Numbered from the stretch's first letter, positions 55,551 to 64,000 are shown. The stretch is 64,000 nt of DNA from Methylobacterium sp. J-048 (GCF_022829515.1 NZ_JAKSYL010000105.1:1-64000); one strand, 5' to 3'. Translations and numbers: made by a program. Notes: generated by a model from the sequence alone, not told the origin.

Positions 55551-56498
55551 TCAACGCGGTGTGCGATGCAGCACGACGACCCGGCCCGGCACCGCCCGGC
55601 CGCCTTCGCACCGCACATGGGCCGCTTCCAGCAACGCAATCGCGAGGCCGGCGCCGGATGCCACCGCGGCGATGCGGGAATCCGCGTGGGCGTAGCGCCC
55701 GTCGGCCCCCAGGACGCTGCCGTCGCCGTCATGGGACTGCACCGTGAAGACCGCGTGGCCGCCGGGCCGCAGCACGCGGGCGACCCGTTCCAGGACCGGG
55801 GTCAGGTCCGCCACGTAGATCAGCACGTCCGCGGCGACGCACAGATCGGCGGAGCTCGGCGGCTCGCCCCCCAGGAAGGCGACGAGGTCGCCCTCGGCCA
55901 AGCGGTCGTAGAGCGGCCGGCCCGCATGGGATTTGGCCCGCGCCACATGCAGCATCCCGGGCGAGAGATCGACCCCGGTGAGGTGGGCGGCCCGGTCGCG
56001 GATCGCCGCCCCCACGAGGCCGGTGCCGCAGCCCAGGTCCAGCACCGCCGCGAACCGCGCCGGCGCGGACGGCAATGCGGCGCGCACCAGATCCGGGCCG
56101 ACATAGCCCAGCCCGTCCACGAGGTGGCGCTCGAAGCTCGGGGCGTAGCCGTCGAACAGGGCCCGGACATAAGCGGGCGATAGGGGCGGCAGGCTGTCAT
56201 CGACGCCGAGATGGGCGAGATGCGCCCGCGCGCCCAGCGTATCCTCCGGGTCGATGTCGAGGGCGCAGGCAAAGGCCCGGGTCGCGGCCGCGCGCAGCAG
56301 CGGGTCGCCGCCCTGGGCGGCCAGTCCCTCCCGGGCGCGGCCGAGGATCAGCCAGGCGGGAACGTAACGGGGGGCGATCTCCAGCGCCTGCTCGGCCAGC
56401 TCCGCCGCGCCGGCATGATCGCCATCGATCAGGCAGGCCTCCGCGTAGCGATAACGGCGGTCGGCGAGGAGATCGCCGGAACTGTGTTGCGTGGCCAT
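55551..56498 (-). CDS. Class I SAM-dependent methyltransferase with TPR N-terminus
   Basis: 315-residue protein with two parts. Residues 15-100 form TPR-like helices (YRYAEACLIDGDHAGAAELA, EIAPRYVPAWLILGRAREGL). A methyltransferase domain follows with the SAM motif VLDLGCGTGLVGAAIRDRA and GVDLSPGMLHVARAKS, then CVAADVLIYVADLTPVLERV. It resembles TPR-methyltransferases acting on unknown substrates. The ATG at 56498 gives a natural start; a longer frame begins at 56519. It is divergent from the exonuclease gene. Confidence 0.88.
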   Translation of the reverse strand: MATQHSSGDLLADRRYRYAEACLIDGDHAGAAELAEQALEIAPRYVPAWLILGRAREGLAAQGGDPLLRAAATRAFACALDIDPEDTLGARAHLAHLGVDDSLPPLSPAYVRALFDGYAPSFERHLVDGLGYVGPDLVRAALPSAPARFAAVLDLGCGTGLVGAAIRDRAAHLTGVDLSPGMLHVARAKSHAGRPLYDRLAEGDLVAFLGGEPPSSADLCVAADVLIYVADLTPVLERVARVLRPGGHAVFTVQSHDGDGSVLGADGRYAHADSRIAAVASGAGLAIALLEAAHVRCEGGRAVPGRVVVLHRTPR

Positions 56499-56620
56499 GC
56501 GTCTGCCGGGTCGGGGCACCGAAATGGCGCGCTCTCTCGCGCCGAACCGGCGGCCATCTCGGCGGAGAGCGCTCTATATACCGGGGCCACCGGCGGATTC
56601 CACCGGCAGCAACGGGCCCG

Positions 56621-57676
56621 ATGCCGACACGCGCGAGCGACCTCCTCACCCTGACCCGCGAAGGCCTCTACTGCCCGCTCGGCGGCTTCCACGTCGATCC
56701 GACCTGGCCGGTGGAGCGGGCGCTGATCACCCACGGCCATGCCGACCACGCCCGGGCCGGCCACGGCCATGTGCTGGCGACGCCCGAGACCCTGCGGATC
56801 ATGGCGGTGCGCTACGGCGAGGATTTCTGCCGCCAGCGCCAGGAGGCCCGGCTCGGCGAGGCTCTGCGCGTCGGCGACGTCACGGTACGCTACGCCCCCG
56901 CCGGCCACGTCCTCGGCTCGGCCCAGATCGCTATCGAGCGGGACGGCGTCCGCGTCGTGGTCTCGGGCGACTACAAGCGGGCGCCGGACCCGACCTGCCT
57001 GCCCTTCGAGGTGGTGCCCTGCGACGTGTTCATCACCGAGGCGACCTTCGGCCTGCCGGTGTTCACCCATCCGGATACCCGCGACGAGGTCCGCAAGCTC
57101 ATGGCCTCGGTGGCCCTCTTCCCGGAGCGCGCCCACATCGTCGGCGCCTACGCGCTTGGGAAGGCGCAGCGGGTGATGGCGCTGCTGCGCGAGGAGGGCT
57201 GGGACCGGCCGATCCACCTGCACGGGGCGATGGAGAAGCTGACGGAGCTGTACAAGCGCGAGGGCATTCCCCTGGGCGACACCCCGAAGGTCGTGGCCGC
57301 CGACCGCAAGGACCTGCACGGCGCCATCGTGATCTGCCCGCCTTCGGCCATGCAGGACCTGTGGTCGCGAAAATTCCCCGATCCGGTGACCTGCTTCGCC
57401 TCGGGCTGGATGCGGGTCCGCGCCCGCGCCCGCCAGAAAGGCGTCGAGCTGCCGCTGGTGATCTCCGACCATTCCGACTGGCCGGACCTGTGCCGGACCA
57501 TCCAGGACACCGGCGCCGGCGAGGTCTGGGTGACGCACGGCCAGGAGGACGCGCTGGTGCATTGGTGCGGGACGCAAGGGATCAAGGCGAAGCCGCTGCA
57601 CCTGCTGGGCTACGGTGACGACGGCGAGGCGGAGCCGGCCCCGACCGACGCCGCGGAGCCGGAGGTGGCCGCGTGA
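56621..57676 (+). CDS. Ligase-associated DNA exonuclease (MBL fold)
   Basis: Metallo-beta-lactamase/beta-CASP family nuclease of the type paired with ATP-dependent DNA ligase in bacterial damage repair. The metal motif is ALITHGHADHARAGHGHVL, with the second Asp in VVVSGDYKRAPDPTCL, FITEATFGLPVFTHP, GAYALGKAQRVMALL, and VISDHSDWPDL, EVWVTHGQEDALVHW near the end. At 351 residues it is full length. The stop overlaps the ligase GTG start by 4 nt, so the pair is translated as a unit. Confidence 0.92.
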   Translation: MPTRASDLLTLTREGLYCPLGGFHVDPTWPVERALITHGHADHARAGHGHVLATPETLRIMAVRYGEDFCRQRQEARLGEALRVGDVTVRYAPAGHVLGSAQIAIERDGVRVVVSGDYKRAPDPTCLPFEVVPCDVFITEATFGLPVFTHPDTRDEVRKLMASVALFPERAHIVGAYALGKAQRVMALLREEGWDRPIHLHGAMEKLTELYKREGIPLGDTPKVVAADRKDLHGAIVICPPSAMQDLWSRKFPDPVTCFASGWMRVRARARQKGVELPLVISDHSDWPDLCRTIQDTGAGEVWVTHGQEDALVHWCGTQGIKAKPLHLLGYGDDGEAEPAPTDAAEPEVAA

Positions 57677-59544
57677 ACGACTTCGCCCATCTCCTCGACC
57701 GCCTCGCCTACGAGCCTCGCCGCAACGCCAAGCTGCGCCTGCTCCAGGATTTCTTCGCGCGCACGCCGGATCCGGAGCGGGGCTACGCGCTGGGCGCCAT
57801 GACCGGCACGCTGAATTTTCGCGAGGCCAAGCCGGCCCTGATCCGCGGCCTGGTGGAGGAGCGCATCGACCCGGTGCTGTTCCGGCTGTCGCACAACTAC
57901 GTCGGCGATCTCGCCGAGACCACGGCGCTGATCTGGCCCACCACACCTGTCCCTCCCCCCTCTGCGGGGGAGGGTACCCTGCGCAGCAGGGGGGGAGAGG
58001 GGCAGCGCGACGATTCAGAATATGAGGCCCGTCGCGACTCGTCCGGCACCGTCGCTCCCCTCTCCCGACCCGGCCTGACGGCCGGCCCACCCTCCCCCGC
58101 AGAGGGGGGAGGGGATGCGCGTGTGGGGATCGGCCACAACAATCCGCCGCCGCCGAGCCTAGCCGAGGTCGTCGAAACCCTCAGCACTATCCCCAAAAAA
58201 GATCTGCCCCGCCACCTCGCCGAATGGCTCGACGCCCTCGACGAGACCGGGCGCTGGGCGCTGCTGAAGCTCGTCACCGGCAATCTGCGCGTCGGCGTCT
58301 CGGCGCGGCTCGCCAAGACCGCGGTCGGCGCCCTCGGCGGCCACGAAGCGGATGCGGTCGAAGAAGTCTGGCATGGGCTGACGCCGCCGTTCGAGACCCT
58401 GTTCGCCTGGGTCGAGGGCCGGGCCGAGCGGCCCGAGACCCTGAACCCGGCCCCGTTCCGGCCGCCGATGCTGTCACATCCGATCGAGGAGGAGGCCGAT
58501 CTCGAGAAGCTCGAGCCGGAGGCTTTTTCCGCGGAGTGGAAATGGGACGGCATCCGCGTCCAACTCGTCGGCGGGCGCGACCGGGCCGGCGCCCAGGTCG
58601 CCAAGGTCTATTCCCGCACCGGCGAGGACATCACCGGGGCGTTCCCGGATCTCGCCGAGGCGATCGGCTTCACGGGGACGCTCGACGGCGAGCTGCTGAT
58701 CCTGCGCGAGCGCCGGGTCCAGAGCTTCAACGTCCTGCAGCAGCGCCTGAACCGGAAGGCCGTGACGGGAAAGCTCCTGGAGGACTTCCCCGCCCATGTC
58801 CGGGCCTACGACCTCCTGACGCTCGACGGCGACGACCTGCGGGCCGAGCCGTTCGCGACCCGTCGGGAGAAGCTGGAAGCCCTGGTCACCCGCCTCGACC
58901 ACGCCCGGATCGACATCTCCCCCGTGGTCCCGTTCGCGGATTGGGAGGCGCTCGCCGCCGCCCGCGCCGATCCGGCCTCCGTGGGTGCCGGCGAGGACGC
59001 GGACGCGATCGAGGGCGTGATGCTCAAGCGCCTCAACAGCCCCTACCTGCCGGGCCGCCCCAAGGGCCCGTGGTGGAAGTGGAAGCGCGAGCCGCACATC
59101 GTCGACGCCGTGATGATGTACGCCCAGCGCGGCCACGGGAAGCGCTCGTCGTTCTACTCGGATTACACGTTCGGGGTCTGGCGGGAGGCGCCGGAGGGCG
59201 GCGACGAGCTGGTCCCGGTGGGCAAGGCCTATCATGGCTTCACCGATGCCGAGCTCGCCAAGCTCGACCGCTATGTCCGCAACAATACCAGCAAGCGGTT
59301 CGGGCCGGTGCGCGAGGTCACCCATGGGCACGAGGCCGGCCTGGTGTTGGAAATCGCCTTCGAGGGCGTGCAACGCTCGACCCGGCACAAGTCCGGGGTG
59401 GCGATGCGCTTCCCCCGGGTCAGCCGGATCCGCTGGGACAAGCCCCCCGCGGAGGCCGACCGGATCGACGTGCTGGAGCGGATCCTGGCCCGCGGCGAGC
59501 GCGAGATCGCGCCGGGGGCTACGCTGACGGAGACGGATGCATGA
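57673..59544 (+). CDS. Cisplatin-damage-response-type ATP-dependent DNA ligase with in-frame repeat insertion
   Basis: 623-residue ATP-dependent DNA ligase of the Lig B/C-like group. The N-terminal domain starts MNDFAHLLDRLAYEPRRNAK. The catalytic core has motif I with Lys in FSAEWKWDGIRVQLVGG, motif III LDGELLILRERR, IV IEGVMLKRLNSPYLPG and V PWWKWKREPHIVDAV; the OB domain ends HKSGVAMRFPRVSRIRWDK. Residues 91-150 are a foreign-looking Pro/Gly/Arg/Ser stretch (TTPVPPPSAGEGTLRSRGGE and RPGLTAGPPSPAEGGGDAR) encoded by a palindromic element at 57943-58122. It does not break the frame and lies between the N-terminal helical part and GIGHNNPPPPSLAEVVETL, probably a loop. The ligase is otherwise complete. 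The usual lhr helicase and pdeM genes are not next to it. Confidence 0.93.
   Translation: MNDFAHLLDRLAYEPRRNAKLRLLQDFFARTPDPERGYALGAMTGTLNFREAKPALIRGLVEERIDPVLFRLSHNYVGDLAETTALIWPTTPVPPPSAGEGTLRSRGGEGQRDDSEYEARRDSSGTVAPLSRPGLTAGPPSPAEGGGDARVGIGHNNPPPPSLAEVVETLSTIPKKDLPRHLAEWLDALDETGRWALLKLVTGNLRVGVSARLAKTAVGALGGHEADAVEEVWHGLTPPFETLFAWVEGRAERPETLNPAPFRPPMLSHPIEEEADLEKLEPEAFSAEWKWDGIRVQLVGGRDRAGAQVAKVYSRTGEDITGAFPDLAEAIGFTGTLDGELLILRERRVQSFNVLQQRLNRKAVTGKLLEDFPAHVRAYDLLTLDGDDLRAEPFATRREKLEALVTRLDHARIDISPVVPFADWEALAAARADPASVGAGEDADAIEGVMLKRLNSPYLPGRPKGPWWKWKREPHIVDAVMMYAQRGHGKRSSFYSDYTFGVWREAPEGGDELVPVGKAYHGFTDAELAKLDRYVRNNTSKRFGPVREVTHGHEAGLVLEIAFEGVQRSTRHKSGVAMRFPRVSRIRWDKPPAEADRIDVLERILARGEREIAPGATLTETDA
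57943..58122. repeat. Palindromic element translated inside the ligase gene, family 4
   Basis: Outer arms at 57950-57975 and 58089-58114 are inverted copies at 25 of 26 positions (TCCCTCCCCCCTCTGCGGGG on the left). An inner pair, GGGAGAGGGG near 57993 and CCCCTCTCCC near 58067, adds a second stem. The 180-nt stretch is a multiple of three, contains no stop in the ligase frame, and encodes 60 residues. Confidence 0.88.
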
Positions 59545-60008
59545 GGCAGGGCAAGATCGGTCCGGTGGAACCGCTGGCCTCCGGCGTGGTCGAGCGCCAC
59601 GCGAGCGGCCGCCTGACCATCGCGACCCAGGGACAGGGTTTTACGGATTTCACCGGCGCGGTGTCCGGGTTCGTGCGCGGCAGCGGGATCCGGGATGGGC
59701 TCGTCACGGTGTTCTGCCGGCACACCTCGGCCTCGCTGACGATCCAGGAGAATGCCGACCCGGACGTACAGACCGACCTCATGACCGCGCTCGACGGCTT
59801 CGCCCCGCGTGGCGCCCCTTACGTCCACGGTGCCGAGGGGCCGGACGACATGCCGGCCCATATCCGCACGCTGGTCACGAATTCCGCCCTGAGCATCCCG
59901 CTGGTCGAGGGCCGCATGGCCCTGGGCACCTGGCAGGGGATCTACCTGATCGAGCACCGCGACCGGCCGCACCGGCGGGAGATTATTTTGAACGTGATCG
60001 GGGCGTGA
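59541..60008 (+). CDS. YjbQ/UPF0047 family protein
   Basis: 155-residue UPF0047 protein, a family annotated as secondary thiamine-phosphate synthase because some members rescue thiE mutants. The signature VTVFCRHTSASLTIQENADP carries the conserved His, followed by the His and acidic residues in ALGTWQGIYLIEHRDRPHR and ending IILNVIGA. It fits the usual length. Its ATG overlaps the ligase stop by 4 nt, so it is coupled to the exonuclease-ligase pair; the reason for this link is unknown. Confidence 0.92.
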   Translation: MRQGKIGPVEPLASGVVERHASGRLTIATQGQGFTDFTGAVSGFVRGSGIRDGLVTVFCRHTSASLTIQENADPDVQTDLMTALDGFAPRGAPYVHGAEGPDDMPAHIRTLVTNSALSIPLVEGRMALGTWQGIYLIEHRDRPHRREIILNVIGA

Positions 60009-60113
60009 GCCGGACGGCAACATTCGCTGACACACCGTTGGTTAACCATGCTGCGCCTCTATAGGCCGGTATAGGATCGGTGCTTTCGGCCGGTCTCGGG
60101 AATGGAGACCCCG

Positions 60114-60905
60114 ATGGGCTTGTTTGACGCGCTCTCGAATTCGGTGGCCGGCGCCTCGGCGCAGTCCTTCGCGCTCAACAACATCTCCGGGAACATCGCC
60201 AACACCCAGACGGCGGGGTTCAAGACCACGGAGACGAGCTTCGCCGACATGCTGGCCCAGACCACGGCCAAGGCGCAATCGAGCGGCGGCGTCTCGACCA
60301 GCACGCGCGACACCCTCGGGATCCAGGGGACGATCCAGTCCACCGGAGTCTCGACCAACCTCGCCATTTCGGGGAACGGCTACTTCGTGGTCCGGTCGAA
60401 CACCGGCACGCCGCAGAGCCCGAGCTTCACCGGCGAGACCGGCTATACGCGGCGCGGCGACTTCGCCGCGGATTCGAGCGGCTACCTGGTCAACGGCGCG
60501 GGCTATTACCTGTTCGCCGGCCCGTCGGCGACCGCGCCGGTCCAGGTTCCCACCGGGACCAACACCCTGGCGAGCCTCGCGGTCTCGCCCGCGGGCACGC
60601 TCACCGGCACGGCCGCGGATGGCAGCACGCAGGCGCTCGGATCGCTGACGCTGGCGCAGTTCGGCGGCCAGGACAACCTGACCTCCCTCGACGGCGGCAC
60701 CTACGTGGCCAACGGCCGATCCGGGACGCCGAGCTTCGGGCTCGACGGCGCGACCGTCACCGCCGGGTCGGTGGAGCAGTCGAATGCCGGCATCTCGGAT
60801 CAGTTCTCCAAGATGATCGAGACCCAGCAGGCCTACACGGCCAACACCAAGGTCATGAGCGCCGCCGATCAGATGCTGCAGGACGCCATCGCGATGGATG
60901 TGTGA
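60114..60905 (+). CDS. Flagellar hook/basal-body family protein (FlgE/FlgF/FlgG-like)
   Basis: 263-residue member of the rod/hook family. The N-terminal signature is MGLFDALSNSVAGASAQSFA and ALNNISGNIANTQTAGFKTT; the middle has NLAISGNGYFVVRSNTG and YTRRGDFAADSSGYLVNGAG; the C-terminal SVEQSNAGISDQFSKMIETQ and QAYTANTKVMSAADQM are the usual coiled ends. The ATG at 60114 has GGAG 5 nt upstream and fits the family start better than 60102. It stands alone, with no other flagellar gene in the window. It is short for a hook protein and closer to FlgF or FlgG in size. Confidence 0.9.
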   Translation: MGLFDALSNSVAGASAQSFALNNISGNIANTQTAGFKTTETSFADMLAQTTAKAQSSGGVSTSTRDTLGIQGTIQSTGVSTNLAISGNGYFVVRSNTGTPQSPSFTGETGYTRRGDFAADSSGYLVNGAGYYLFAGPSATAPVQVPTGTNTLASLAVSPAGTLTGTAADGSTQALGSLTLAQFGGQDNLTSLDGGTYVANGRSGTPSFGLDGATVTAGSVEQSNAGISDQFSKMIETQQAYTANTKVMSAADQMLQDAIAMDV

Positions 60906-60921
60906 GGCCCGACGGCGCGCC

Positions 60922-62460
60922 TCACAGGAACTTCAGCGGGTCCGTCTCGGGCGGGGGCGGGGCCACGTCGTTGCGGTTCCACCAGCCGCCGCCGAGCGCC
61001 ACGAACAAAGCCGCGCTGTCGCCGTACTGGGTGGCGCGGGCGCCGGCCGAGGTAACCAGGGCCGACAAGTAGCCCTGCTGGGCGATCAGCACCTGGGTCG
61101 AGGTGACGGCGCCGGCCGTGTACTGCTTGCGGATCAGCCCGAGGCTCTGGTTGGTGGCGCTGACTGCGGCATCGGCGGCGGCCACCGCCTTGGCGTCGGC
61201 CTGCAGCGCCCGCAGGGCGTCGGCGACGTTCTGGAAGGCGGTGATCACCGTCGCCTTGTACTGCGCCTGCGCCTGGGTCAGCGTCTCCTCCGCCGCCCGC
61301 TGGCGCCGGAACAGGGTGCCGGCGTCGAAGATCGGCGCGGTCGCCTGGCCGATGATCGTGAAGAACGCCGCCCCGGGATTGGCAACCTGGGCGATCCGCA
61401 CCGCGCTGGAGCCGCCCGTGGCGGTCAGGCTGAATTGCGGCAGGCGGTTGGCCACGGCGACGCCGACGCTGGCGCTCGCCTGCTGGACCAGGGACTCGGC
61501 TGCCTTCACGTCGGGGCGCTGCTGCACGAGGCGCGAGGGCAGGCTCACCGGCAGCTTGGTCGGCAGGCGCAGCGCCGAGAGCTGGAAGGTCTCCGAAACC
61601 TCGTCGGACGGGAGCCGCCCGGCCAGCGCGGTGAGCAGGTTGCGCTGCTGCGCCAGCTGCTTCTCGAGCGGCGGCAGCAATTGCTGCGACAGGGCGAGCG
61701 CGGCCTGCTGCTGGACCACGTCGGCCCCGGCGATCTGGCCGAGCGAGAGCTGCTTGTTGAACAGCTGCAGCACTTCGGTCTGCGCCTGGATTACCTTGCG
61801 GGTGGCGTCGATCTGCGCCCGTAGGGCCGCCTCCTGGATGGCGGCGGCGACGACGTTCCCGGTCAGGCTGAGATAGGCCGCCTCCAGCTGGAAGCGCTGG
61901 TTCTCGGTGGTGGCCTCCAGGGACTCGATCTGGCGCCGGTTCCCGCCGAACACGTCGGGATTGTACGAGACCACCGCCTGCGGCGTGTAGAGGCTGTAGA
62001 GATAGTTGGTCTGGTTGTTGAGCGGCGATTGCAGGTCGAGGCCCGGCGCCAAGACGCCCTGCGCCTGCGGGGTCGCGGTCAGGCTCGGATACAGCGTGCC
62101 CTTCTGGGCGAGGACGTTCTGCTGCGCGATCCGCAGCGAGGCCTGCGCCGCCTCCAGGGTCGGATTGTTGGCGAGCGCCTGCTCGACCAGCTGGTTCAGC
62201 GCCTTGGAGTGGAACAGGGTCCACCACTGGCCGGGAATGTCGGCCCCGGAGACGAAGCTCTGATCCGCCGAGCCGCCCTGCCGGGTGCGGATATTGTCGG
62301 CGGCCGAGGGGTTCTTGAGCGGTTCCTTGGTGTAGCGCCCGACCGGCGGCGCCTCGGGCGGCACGTAGTTCGGGCCGACCGCGCAGGCCGACAGGGACAG
62401 AGCCGCCGCCAGCACGGCAGCCGCACGACCGCACCGCTTCGGCGCCAACTCCACCATCAT
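60922..62460 (-). CDS. Outer-membrane efflux lipoprotein (NodT/OprM family)
   Basis: 512-residue TolC-like channel lipoprotein of an RND efflux system. The N-terminal signal peptide ends in the lipobox LSAC (VLAAALSLSACAVGP), so it should be lipidated. Two repeated efflux domains follow (LVEQALANNPTLEAAQASLR, LQLFNKQLSLGQIAGADVVQ and LVQQRPDVKAAESLVQQASA, LGLIRKQYTAGAVTSTQVLI). A Met-Met start at 62460/62457. It lies 140 nt after the RND pump on the same strand, so the two probably form one efflux unit. No membrane-fusion protein gene is visible in the window; it is probably upstream of the pump, outside. Confidence 0.94.
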   Translation of the reverse strand: MMVELAPKRCGRAAAVLAAALSLSACAVGPNYVPPEAPPVGRYTKEPLKNPSAADNIRTRQGGSADQSFVSGADIPGQWWTLFHSKALNQLVEQALANNPTLEAAQASLRIAQQNVLAQKGTLYPSLTATPQAQGVLAPGLDLQSPLNNQTNYLYSLYTPQAVVSYNPDVFGGNRRQIESLEATTENQRFQLEAAYLSLTGNVVAAAIQEAALRAQIDATRKVIQAQTEVLQLFNKQLSLGQIAGADVVQQQAALALSQQLLPPLEKQLAQQRNLLTALAGRLPSDEVSETFQLSALRLPTKLPVSLPSRLVQQRPDVKAAESLVQQASASVGVAVANRLPQFSLTATGGSSAVRIAQVANPGAAFFTIIGQATAPIFDAGTLFRRQRAAEETLTQAQAQYKATVITAFQNVADALRALQADAKAVAAADAAVSATNQSLGLIRKQYTAGAVTSTQVLIAQQGYLSALVTSAGARATQYGDSAALFVALGGGWWNRNDVAPPPPETDPLKFL

Positions 62461-62600
62461 GCCCCCGAAACCCCTCCCTCGGTAGAGGGTCCGGGCGCAC
62501 GGCCAAGTCAATCCGACGGCGGCGCGATCCCGCGCGCCGGACCGGCGCTGTGGTGTTCCGGTCACGTGTCGTCCCCCGGCTCGCGCCGCCCCGATCCGGC

Positions 62601-64000
62601 TCATGCCGCGGCCCGATGCTCCGTCCGCGCCCGCGCATTCGGGTTCGGTCGGCGCCGGGAAAACAGCGAGATCAGCACCGGCACCACGACCAGGATCAGG
62701 TTCGGGGCCAGGATGATGCCGCCGACCACCACCAGGGCCAGCGGCTTCTGCACCTGCGAGCCGATGCCGGTGGACACCGCCGCCGGCAGCAGGCCGACGC
62801 AGGCGGCCACGCAGGTCATCATCACCGGGCGCATCCGCACGATCGCGGCGTTCCACACCGCGTCCTTGCGCTGCCAGCCCTCGTCGAGGAGCTGGTTGTA
62901 GTAGGCCAGGAGGATCACGCCCTCCATGGTCGAGATGCCGAACAGCGCGATGAAGCCGATCGCCGCCGAGATCGAGAACGGCGTGCCGGTGAACGACAGG
63001 GCGAAGATGCCGCCGATCATCGCCATCGGGATCACCGAGAGCGTCAGCAACATGTCCGCCACCGACGAGAAGTTGATGAACAGCAGGAGCGCGATCAGCA
63101 GCAGGGTCACCGGCACGACCAGGCTGAGCCGGGTCGCGGCGTCCTTGAGGTTGGTGAACTGCCCGACCCACTCCATCCGGTAGCCCGGCGGCAGGTCCAC
63201 GGCCTCGGCGACCTTGCGCTGGGCCTCGATCACCGCGCTGCCGAGGTCGCGCCCGCGCACGGAGAACTTCACCGGAATGTAGCGCTCCTGGTCCTCGCGG
63301 TAGATGAACGAGGCGCCCGAGACGAGGTCGACGTCGGCGATCTCGGAGAGCGGCACCTGGATCACGCCACCGTTGGGGTTCTGGGCGCCGACCGCGATGT
63401 TGCGGATGCCGGCCAGCGACGAGCGGTACTCCTTGGCCAGCCGCACCCGCATCGAGAAGTGCCGGTCGGAGCCGTACTCGTAGAGGTCGCCCGCAGTCTG
63501 GCCGCCGATCGCCGCCTGGATCGTGGTGTTCACGTCGCCGATCGACAGGCCGTAGCGGGCGGCCTTGTGGCGGTCGACGTCGATCCGCACGGTCGGCTGG
63601 CCGAGGGATTCGAACACCGCCAGGTCGGTGATGCCCGGCACCGTGGCCAGCGCCGCCTTGGCGGCGTTGGCGGTCTTGGTGAGCTGGGCGAGGTCGCTGC
63701 CGTAGATCTTGACCGAGTTCTCGCCCTTCACGCCCGAGGCCGCCTCCTGGACGTTGTCCTCGATATATTGCGAGAAGTTGAACTCGATCCCGGGAAACTC
63801 CGCTTCGAGCTTCTTGTTCAGGTCGTGGATCAGCGTGTCCTTGTCGAGGCCCTTGCGCCACTGGTCGATCGGCTTCAACGGCGCCAGGATCTCGACGTTG
63901 AAGAACCCGGTGGCGTCGGTGCCGTCGTTGGGCCGGCCCTGGTGCGAGATCACCGTGACGACCTCCGGGACCTCCTGGAAGATCTTGCGCAGGCGCTGGA
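62601..64000 (-). CDS. RND efflux pump, heavy-metal (CzcA/CusA) type, C-terminal part
   Basis: The last 466 residues of an inner-membrane RND proton antiporter; its start lies beyond the window end. VVTVISHQGRPNDGTDATGF is characteristic of the heavy-metal efflux (CzcA/CusA) branch. Following periplasmic segments (LSIGDVNTTIQAAIGGQTAG) come transmembrane helices LLLIALLLFINFSSVADMLL, SISAAIGFIALFGISTMEGV and LALVVVGGIILAPNLILVVV. The C-terminal tail is Arg/Pro-rich. The exported substrate cannot be told from this part; metal or organic compounds are possible. It lies upstream of the outer-membrane channel gene. Confidence 0.92.
   Translation of the reverse strand, partial: QRLRKIFQEVPEVVTVISHQGRPNDGTDATGFFNVEILAPLKPIDQWRKGLDKDTLIHDLNKKLEAEFPGIEFNFSQYIEDNVQEAASGVKGENSVKIYGSDLAQLTKTANAAKAALATVPGITDLAVFESLGQPTVRIDVDRHKAARYGLSIGDVNTTIQAAIGGQTAGDLYEYGSDRHFSMRVRLAKEYRSSLAGIRNIAVGAQNPNGGVIQVPLSEIADVDLVSGASFIYREDQERYIPVKFSVRGRDLGSAVIEAQRKVAEAVDLPPGYRMEWVGQFTNLKDAATRLSLVVPVTLLLIALLLFINFSSVADMLLTLSVIPMAMIGGIFALSFTGTPFSISAAIGFIALFGISTMEGVILLAYYNQLLDEGWQRKDAVWNAAIVRMRPVMMTCVAACVGLLPAAVSTGIGSQVQKPLALVVVGGIILAPNLILVVVPVLISLFSRRRPNPNARARTEHRAAA

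Noticed and set aside
60059..60064. CTATAG as a -10 element for the flagellar gene
   Set aside because: No -35 element at acceptable spacing (the nearest TTGGTT leaves 15 nt), so I do not call a promoter.
60922..63861. 979-residue frame spanning the efflux channel and the RND pump gene
   Set aside because: Only the part from 62460 down is the channel; the upstream part is an out-of-frame reading of the RND pump gene, which has its own frame with clear motifs.

Overview
The window is a piece of a very GC-rich alphaproteobacterial chromosome. The gene orders rimP-nusA-ylxR-infB, mltG-yicC-gmk, helicase-S4-fdxA-carD and bolA/J-domain-cobS-cobT, an RpoH sigma-32, a LexA box of the alphaproteobacterial type (GTTC-N7-GTTC) and a CarD regulator all point to Hyphomicrobiales. 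The overall style suggests Methylobacteriaceae (inference, no search run). Most of the DNA is ordinary core chromosome. I see no rRNA, tRNA, CRISPR array, insertion sequence or prophage.

Layout: 1-9.9 kb holds the end of ftsK, lolA, xth, an SDR, an M23 peptidase, ssb under a LexA box, a CurA-like reductase and small secreted or hypothetical proteins. 9.9-12.9 kb holds msrQ, an aldo/keto reductase and a DinJ/YafQ-type toxin-antitoxin pair. 13-21 kb is the translation/transcription operon rimP-nusA-ylxR-infB followed by rbfA and truB, with a terminator-like hairpin in the rimP leader. 21.5-24 kb encodes a bacteriophytochrome histidine kinase with an extra N-terminal domain resembling photoactive yellow protein but lacking its chromophore residues.

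24-33 kb is a minus-strand run: mltA-smr, mutM, mltG, yicC and gmk. A small PIN-type toxin-antitoxin cassette sits between mltG and yicC, flanked by a 49-bp direct repeat of the mltG 3' end. secB lies divergently from a Tim44-domain gene. 33-37.4 kb is accessory: a lower-GC two-gene membrane-protein unit, and LysR/DUF4865/tautomerase/MFS. 37.4-46 kb holds rpoH, carD, fdxA, an S4 protein, a Suv3-like helicase, DUF1330 and DUF3108.

46-53.7 kb holds rpmB, a MarR/AhpD-like pair, cobT, two tandem DUF29 genes, cobS, a J-domain protein, bolA and arfB. 53.8-60 kb holds a MerR/CMD pair, DUF1275, a TPR methyltransferase, a DNA-repair exonuclease-ligase pair and YjbQ; the ligase gene carries an in-frame palindromic repeat. 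The end holds a lone flagellar hook-type gene and a tripartite efflux system (outer-membrane channel plus a truncated RND pump).

The best candidates for something new are the mltG-flanked toxin-antitoxin cassette, the degenerate-PYP phytochrome kinase, the palindromic repeat translated inside the DNA ligase, and the duplicated DUF29 genes between the two cobaltochelatase subunits. Start codons were mostly chosen by family alignment from memory and by ribosome binding sites.
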